DNA from: Lachnospiraceae bacterium
GTDB taxonomy: Bacteria > Bacillota > Clostridia > Lachnospirales > Lachnospiraceae
Length of the DNA stretch: 64,000 bases
Assembly (NCBI GenBank): GCA_017473905.1
Contig: JAFUJA010000004.1
Coordinates: 1-64,000, forward strand
Reading direction: 5' to 3'
Below are positions 59,424 to 64,000 of the stretch, piece after piece. The translations under genes were made by a program, and so were the position numbers. Numbering within the stretch: position 1 is the stretch's first letter; the number at the start of each line of letters is the position of its first letter. The notes below the pieces were generated by a model. The model saw only the letters and a list, made by a program, of their open reading frames with translations, was not told the DNA's origin and made no database searches.

Positions 59424-59969
59424 TCACTCACATTTTATGTAGGGACTGATTTGTTCAAACAGCCCTTCTTTGATACCGGAAACTTTCATTAACTCTTCTA
59501 CGGATGAAAAAGGTCCGTTTTTCTCCCGATAGGAAACAATCGCTTTCGCTTTCGTTTCTCCCACTCCCGGTATGGTGCAAAGCGTTTGTACATCTGCACT
59601 GTTTATATTCACCGGCCCGTCGCCGTTATTTTCTTCTCCCACAAAGGGAATCCTCACCTGCTCGCCGTCTTTTAGCTCCCTTGCAAGATTTATTCCTTCC
59701 GTATATGCTTCCGGTAAAAAACCTCCCGCAGCAAGCGCCGCCTCATAAATCCTGCTTCCTTCCGTCAGGTTATATACCCCCGGTGCGGTTACGGCACCGC
59801 AGACATGAACCGACAACTCTTTTTCTGTAACAGTCGTTTCAGTTACCGGTTCCCCGGACTGACTCTCCTGAATCATTTCCCCTTCCTGTCCGCTCCAGCC
59901 TTTGCATAAAACGAACACTGTTCCCGTAATCAAAAGTATTCCTGCCAGTTCCAATAGTTTTCTTTTCAT
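59424..59969 (-). CDS. comEA: ComEA-type DNA-binding competence protein
   Basis: A 181-residue membrane-anchored protein. One N-terminal helix (residues 4-22) is followed by a linker, a SLBB domain (SVHVCGAVTAPGVYNLTEGSRIYEAALAAGG, about 55-85) and a C-terminal helix-hairpin-helix pair: VNINSADVQTLCTIPGVGETKAKAIVSYRE and FSSVEELMKVSGIKEGLFEQISPYI. It binds double-stranded DNA outside the membrane and passes it to ComEC. The ATG at 59969 has an AGGAG site; a TTG further upstream is less likely. comEC is in the same direction but four genes away. Confidence 0.94.
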   Translation of the reverse strand: MKRKLLELAGILLITGTVFVLCKGWSGQEGEMIQESQSGEPVTETTVTEKELSVHVCGAVTAPGVYNLTEGSRIYEAALAAGGFLPEAYTEGINLARELKDGEQVRIPFVGEENNGDGPVNINSADVQTLCTIPGVGETKAKAIVSYREKNGPFSSVEELMKVSGIKEGLFEQISPYIKCE

Positions 59970-60060
59970 ATGCAATCTACTCCTTTTTCTCAAAAAGGAC
60001 CCGAACTGACTGCATTATTAAGTTTAGAATAATTTCCTTTTAATTACAAGTGATTTTTCC

Positions 60061-60492
60061 TCACTTCCACTTAAAAATCAGCAATCCCACCAGTGCAATT
60101 GCCATTCCGATTGCTTTTCGCCACTCAAAAGGCTGCCTGTCCACGCCAAAAAGCCCCATCAGTTCAATCAGATATGCCACCAGAATCTGCACCACAACAA
60201 TACAAAGCACCGCCTTGGCAGGCCCTAAGGAATTCATTGCCTGAATCACCGTAACGGTAATAAAAGCGCCGATTACGCCTCCTAAAAGCATGTATTTGGG
60301 CTGCACGGCCAAAAGAGACTGAATCGGTGTTCTCTCTTTTATCATCCATGCCCCGAGACAAACCAGAAATGCGGTAAGCTGTACAAACATACTTGCCAGC
60401 CACATCCCGGACTGCTTTGTTACCTGTGTATTAAAAACACCCTGTATACTCATAAGTGCACCCGATAAGGCTGCAATCAAAAAACCGACCAT
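60061..60492 (-). CDS. DMT-superfamily transporter (DUF606/YdcZ type)
   Basis: A 143-residue protein with five predicted helices. The N-terminal LIAALSGALMSIQGVFNTQV and the central LLGGVIGAFITVTVIQAMNSLGPAKAVLCIVVVQILVAYLIE are typical of the DUF606 branch of drug/metabolite transporters. The short length fits a protein that dimerises. Its substrate is unknown. The GGAGG site is eight bases before the ATG, inside the loop of a hairpin that spans the start region. Confidence 0.85.
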   Translation of the reverse strand: MVGFLIAALSGALMSIQGVFNTQVTKQSGMWLASMFVQLTAFLVCLGAWMIKERTPIQSLLAVQPKYMLLGGVIGAFITVTVIQAMNSLGPAKAVLCIVVVQILVAYLIELMGLFGVDRQPFEWRKAIGMAIALVGLLIFKWK

Positions 60493-60543
60493 AGGTCATA
60501 CCTCCGTTTCTAAAAACTAGTGTATACCTGAGGTCGGTTTTTT
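60479..60543 (-). promoter_or_regulatory. Long-range hairpin around the ribosome site of the DUF606 transporter
   Basis: AAAAACCGACC upstream of the gene can pair with GGTCGGTTTTT, which encodes codons 2-5. The 42-base loop holds the GGAGG site and the start codon. It also follows the stop of the solute-binding protein gene at 60550, so it may be a terminator-like or attenuator element. Function is inference. Confidence 0.4.
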
Positions 60544-60549
60544 ATTCAT

Positions 60550-62010
60550 TTACTCTGATTGGATATAGCTTTCCACAATTTCCGGCGTATCAATATGACC
60601 GATGAAAGCTTCTTCACCGAATATCTGCTCATGCACTTTGCTTGCAAGCGCATAAAGGGCTGCATTTACATCTTCGCCTTCCCAGATATCCGTATAACAG
60701 ATTTCCGCAAGAATCCAATAATTACCTGCCTCTACAATTTTAGGAAGGGAAACACTTCCTTCATAACAGCTCCGCACATCGGTTAAAGCTTCATATTCCG
60801 GATTTTCTACCTGATATGCACTTAAACTGCCGGAACGACTGTAAAGATTCGTAACATAATCGCAGGTAAGATATTTTGCAAAAAGTTCCGCTGCTTCCCG
60901 CTCCGTACTGTAACCGTTTACCACAACCACATTTGTTACGGAAAGAGGCTGGGACTGTAACGTAGTATTCAGCATCTCAATATTGGAAATTCCGTACTCG
61001 TAAGGAAAGGTTTCTTCCTGCTTTGCTTTCTCAAGTTCTTCTACAATGCCTGTATCTGCAAGAGTAAACATGATTTTACCCTGTTTGAATTCTTCAACAA
61101 TGGTTTCATAATCAATCTCTTCCGACTCCATGGAAAAGAACTGGTTAAAATCCTGATACACGCTAAGGGCATACATTGCATCGGAGTTATATAAGTTTAC
61201 CTGAGCTTTATCATCACCGCAGGGTCCGCCCACATTCAGATAGGAACCTGCAAACCCATAGCTGAAAAATACATCGGACACATCCCACTTAAAGAAGGCA
61301 TCCATTCCGTCTACGGGATCATAGTTATTGGCAAATTCCAGAATACCGATCATGGATGTGGGAAGAATTTCTTCCATCTTTGCCTTTAACGCTTCTTCCG
61401 TTACTTCTCCGTTCTCATCTACAGCCTGTGTAATCTCGCTTTCCGGAGTTGCACCATTTTCAAGTGCCTGAGTTGCGTCTTCTGCCGCCTGTCGGTCCTT
61501 CTCAGCCTGAATTGCCGCTTTGGCAACCTGCTCTAAATAGGTTTCGTTATAAAGGAATACCGCAGTTTCATAGTTCAAAGGATATCCCATAATTTTATTA
61601 TTATAACTGGCAGCCTCCAAAGCCACCTGGGGAAAATGATCCGTGGTTAACACACCTGCTTCATCCGTAACGGGAATTGCCAAGCCGGAAAGCACAGCTT
61701 TTTCAATACTTTCATTTTCAATCAGATATACATCCGGACCGTTTTCGGTGTGAAGGCTTCCCTGCTGAATCACTTCCAGATATTCCAGACCGGAAACAAG
61801 GGTAGGCACAACACGGATTCCCGTTTCCCCATAAAAGGAAAATGCAGCATTATCCACATAATCTACCAGTTCCGGATCCGTATACCAAAAGTAAATAACA
61901 CCCTCTGTTTCCACTTCTTCCATATCTTCCGAAATGGGAATATAGGTTCCTCTGGTCATTGGTACTATACACAATACACAGATCAGAAAAATCGATATCA
62001 GTTTTTTCAT
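60550..62010 (-). CDS. Extracellular solute-binding protein (family 1), orphan
   Basis: A 486-residue exported protein similar to ABC sugar-binding proteins: VIYFWYTDPELVDYVDNAAFSFYGETGIRVV, GPDVYLIENESIEKAVLSGLAIP and YPLNYETAVFLYNETYLEQV. It has an N-terminal hydrophobic signal (LISIFLICVLCIVPM) but no lipobox Cys, unlike most Firmicute binding proteins. An Ala/Glu-rich insertion of about 45 residues lies near residue 180 (DRQAAEDATQALENG). No permease or ATPase genes are next to it. GAGG precedes the ATG. It may be secreted or held by an uncleaved signal anchor. Confidence 0.85.
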   Translation of the reverse strand: MKKLISIFLICVLCIVPMTRGTYIPISEDMEEVETEGVIYFWYTDPELVDYVDNAAFSFYGETGIRVVPTLVSGLEYLEVIQQGSLHTENGPDVYLIENESIEKAVLSGLAIPVTDEAGVLTTDHFPQVALEAASYNNKIMGYPLNYETAVFLYNETYLEQVAKAAIQAEKDRQAAEDATQALENGATPESEITQAVDENGEVTEEALKAKMEEILPTSMIGILEFANNYDPVDGMDAFFKWDVSDVFFSYGFAGSYLNVGGPCGDDKAQVNLYNSDAMYALSVYQDFNQFFSMESEEIDYETIVEEFKQGKIMFTLADTGIVEELEKAKQEETFPYEYGISNIEMLNTTLQSQPLSVTNVVVVNGYSTEREAAELFAKYLTCDYVTNLYSRSGSLSAYQVENPEYEALTDVRSCYEGSVSLPKIVEAGNYWILAEICYTDIWEGEDVNAALYALASKVHEQIFGEEAFIGHIDTPEIVESYIQSE

Positions 62011-62049
62011 AAAACCTCACATTTTCTAAACATTTACCGTATTATCGGC

Positions 62050-63243
62050 TTATTTACAATTTGCAGCAATTGCGGCATCCAGAATTTCAATCATGTTATC
62101 CACATCCTGATTGGTAATCACCAACGGAGGAAGGAATCTGATGATGTTGGTTCCCGCATTGATTAACACAAGACCGTTATCAATTGCTGTTTTAATAATA
62201 TCTCCAACAGGACAGGTAAATACCAGACCCTGCATCAATCCTGCACCTCTTCTCAACTCAATGCAGTCATATTTTTCCACAAGTTTTTGCAGGCTTGCCG
62301 CAAGATATTCGCCAACCTCTGCCGCATGGGCGGGAATGTTTTCTTTTTCGAAAATTTCAAGCACCTTACAAATTGCTGCCGTAGCAAAAGGATTTCCTCC
62401 GTATGTGGTACCATGATCACCTGCTACCAGGGAATGTTCTGCCACCTTCTGTGTCATAAGGAATGCACCCACGGGTACACCACAGCCAAGTGCCTTTGCA
62501 GTTGTCATGATATCAGGACGGATACCGTATTTCTGCCATGCAAACAAAGTACCGGTTCTACCCATACCACACTGCACTTCATCTAAAATCAAAAGAATAT
62601 CTTTCTCTTCACAAAGGGCTTTTACCTGTTTTAAAAAGCTTTCTTCCGCAGGATAAATACCACCTTCACCCTGAACGGTTTCCATGATAATTGCACAGGT
62701 TTTGTCCGTCACATTGGCAAGAATGCTGTCAAAATCGTTCATGGTTGCAAACTTCACATAACCAATCATGGGTTCAAATGCTTCCCTGTATTTGGGAGTT
62801 CCCGTTACGGAAAGTGCGCCCATGGTTCTGCCGTGGAAGGAATGTTCCAATGCAATGATTTCATGATCATTTTTACCGTCTTTTAAGTATGCATACTTTC
62901 TTGCTGCCTTAATGGCACCTTCCACAGCTTCCGCACCGCTGTTGGTAAAGAAAACACGGTCCATTCCGGATGCCTTGGTAAGCATGGTAGCCGCCTTGAT
63001 GGCAGGCTCATTATAGTAGTAATTGGAAGTATGCATGATTTTATCAATCTGCGCCTTCAACGCATCATTGTATTCCCTGTTATTGTATCCAAGGGCAAAT
63101 ACACCGATACCGGACACAAAATCCAGATATGCTTTTCCGTTTGTATCATAAAGAGTAACACCGTCACCATGGTCAAAAACCACCTGATACCGGTTGTATG
63201 TATGCAGGAGAACGCTTTCTGCCTGCTCTATCATTTTCTGCAT
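62050..63243 (-). CDS. argD: Acetylornithine aminotransferase
   Basis: A 397-residue PLP enzyme of arginine synthesis. GVTLYDTNGKAYLDFVSGIGVFALG is at the N-terminus, FFTNSGAEAVEGAIKAARKYA with the PLP-phosphate loop is at about 95-115, ILDEVQCGMGRTG is at about 215, and the PLP Lys is in TTAKALGCGVPVGAFLM. The start at ATG 63243 has a GAGGA site; the longer frame overlaps the intergenic region after argB. The argB-argD order is the usual one for Firmicute arginine operons. Confidence 0.95.
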   Translation of the reverse strand: MQKMIEQAESVLLHTYNRYQVVFDHGDGVTLYDTNGKAYLDFVSGIGVFALGYNNREYNDALKAQIDKIMHTSNYYYNEPAIKAATMLTKASGMDRVFFTNSGAEAVEGAIKAARKYAYLKDGKNDHEIIALEHSFHGRTMGALSVTGTPKYREAFEPMIGYVKFATMNDFDSILANVTDKTCAIIMETVQGEGGIYPAEESFLKQVKALCEEKDILLILDEVQCGMGRTGTLFAWQKYGIRPDIMTTAKALGCGVPVGAFLMTQKVAEHSLVAGDHGTTYGGNPFATAAICKVLEIFEKENIPAHAAEVGEYLAASLQKLVEKYDCIELRRGAGLMQGLVFTCPVGDIIKTAIDNGLVLINAGTNIIRFLPPLVITNQDVDNMIEILDAAIAANCK

Positions 63244-63285
63244 AAATTCCTCGCTTTCCCGTTTTATATTAAAACGCAAAGACAA

Positions 63286-64000
63286 CTAATTCTCATAATT
63301 TAAAGGATCTTCATCCGCAATAATGGCAGTTCCGATGCCGTTCTTGGTAAAAATCTCCAGAAGCAGGCAATGGGGCATACGTCCGTCAAGAATATGCACT
63401 CTGCTAACGCCGCTTTCCACTGCGGAAGTACAGTTATTCAGCTTAGGAAGCATACCGCCGCCGATGAAACCTTCTTCGATTAAAGCATGTGCCTGTGATG
63501 CACTGATTCTTGAAATAAAAGAACTCTTATCATTAATGTCTCTGTAAAGTCCTTCAATATCTGTCAGGAATGCCAGCTTCTCGGCACCAACGGCTTTTGC
63601 AATTTCGCAAGCCGCATCATCTGCGTTAATGTTGTAAGTCTGAAACTCATCATCCAGACCGATAGGTGCAATAATGGGAAGGAAATCCTTCTCTAAAAGA
63701 TCATAAATAATCTTGGGATTTACTTCTTTAATGTCACCTACAAAGCCGATATCCTTACCGTCGGGACGTTTTTGATTTACCTTAAGAAGGCAGCCGTCCT
63801 TACCGCTGATACCCACAGCTTTTACGCCAAGCTCTTCTACCATGGTAACAAGACTCTTGTTCACCTTATTTAAAACCATTTCGGCAATTTCCATGGTTTC
63901 CGCATCAGTAACACGAAGACCGTTTACAAACTCGGGAGTCTTGCCTACCTTATCAACCCAACGGCTGATTTCCTTACCGCCGCCGTGAACGATGATGGGT
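63286..64000 (-). CDS. argB: Acetylglutamate kinase (partial, N-terminus beyond window)
   Basis: The frame enters from the right edge and ends at TAA 63286. The visible 237 residues include [18 protein letters not shown] near the start (the GGG phosphate loop), [42 protein letters not shown], and [31 protein letters not shown], then [17 protein letters not shown], all typical of ArgB. It lies 42 bases before argD in the same direction. Only the first part, with the N-terminal Lys-Gly region, is missing. Confidence 0.95.
   Translation of the reverse strand, partial: PIIVHGGGKEISRWVDKVGKTPEFVNGLRVTDAETMEIAEMVLNKVNKSLVTMVEELGVKAVGISGKDGCLLKVNQKRPDGKDIGFVGDIKEVNPKIIYDLLEKDFLPIIAPIGLDDEFQTYNINADDAACEIAKAVGAEKLAFLTDIEGLYRDINDKSSFISRISASQAHALIEEGFIGGGMLPKLNNCTSAVESGVSRVHILDGRMPHCLLLEIFTKNGIGTAIIADEDPLNYEN

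Overview
The window reads as chromosomal DNA of an anaerobic, low-to-moderate GC Firmicute, most likely a Lachnospiraceae species. Reasons: an oxygen-independent class III ribonucleotide reductase (NrdD), a DUF4317 protein, a stand-alone archaeal-type IMP cyclohydrolase next to a stand-alone AICAR transformylase, CotF-like and GerMN proteins, and strong AGGAG-type ribosome binding sites. Every gene I can support lies on the minus strand, so the window is best read from high to low coordinates, and the strand bias suggests one replichore arm. I saw no tRNA, rRNA, insertion sequence, prophage or CRISPR array.

Right end, in order of transcription: argB (cut by the edge) and argD; an orphan solute-binding protein; a DUF606/YdcZ-type transporter; then comEA, an OmpR-type response regulator, its histidine kinase, a GerMN lipoprotein and comEC. 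Between comEC and holA, which are often close neighbours in Firmicutes, lies about 8 kb of accessory DNA: a tandem repeat (53-bp half-units in 106-bp units), a PD-(D/E)XK-like protein and a 2032-residue secreted transglutaminase/Ig-like repeat protein. After holA come an SbcD-like nuclease and an SbcC/YhaN-like ATPase.

Next is the most unusual locus (39392-41148): a DUF805 membrane protein whose C-terminal tail carries three Tyr-Gly-Pro-Pro motifs, directly followed by a radical SAM/SPASM enzyme. This looks like an enzyme/substrate pair for a peptide-type modification. Then come ptsI, a terminator, and a uronate operon (uxuA, uxuB-like, GPH symporter, GH2 glycosidase). The last gene of that operon shows a one-base frameshift near its 3' end.

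From 31 to 19 kb: a CotF/ferritin-like protein; a yybP-ykoY (Mn2+) riboswitch in front of a P-type cation ATPase; a palindromic intergenic element related to the 53.6-kb tandem repeat; DUF4317; a 39-residue membrane micro-protein coupled to a YkgJ-type Fe/Zn-cluster protein; DegV; the split IMP-synthesis pair; AzlCD; a trigger-factor-like lipoprotein foldase; and a TPR lipoprotein.

From 19 to 5 kb: nrdD with a C-terminal redoxin domain, behind a promoter with two NrdR boxes exactly 32 bp apart; pyrF, xylB and a FucI-family isomerase; a zinc-ribbon protein; the MoxR/DUF58/transglutaminase module; a GNAT enzyme; a small conserved protein; and trmB.

The left end (1-5486) is an eight-gene Mrp-type cation/proton antiporter module in the order E-F-G-MbhD-(MbhE+B)-C-D-D'. 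It has no full-length MrpA and has two tandem MrpD-like subunits. This is the A-to-H/H' layout of respiratory membrane complexes of the Mbh/Mbx(Mbs) type, whose redox subunits would lie beyond the left edge.
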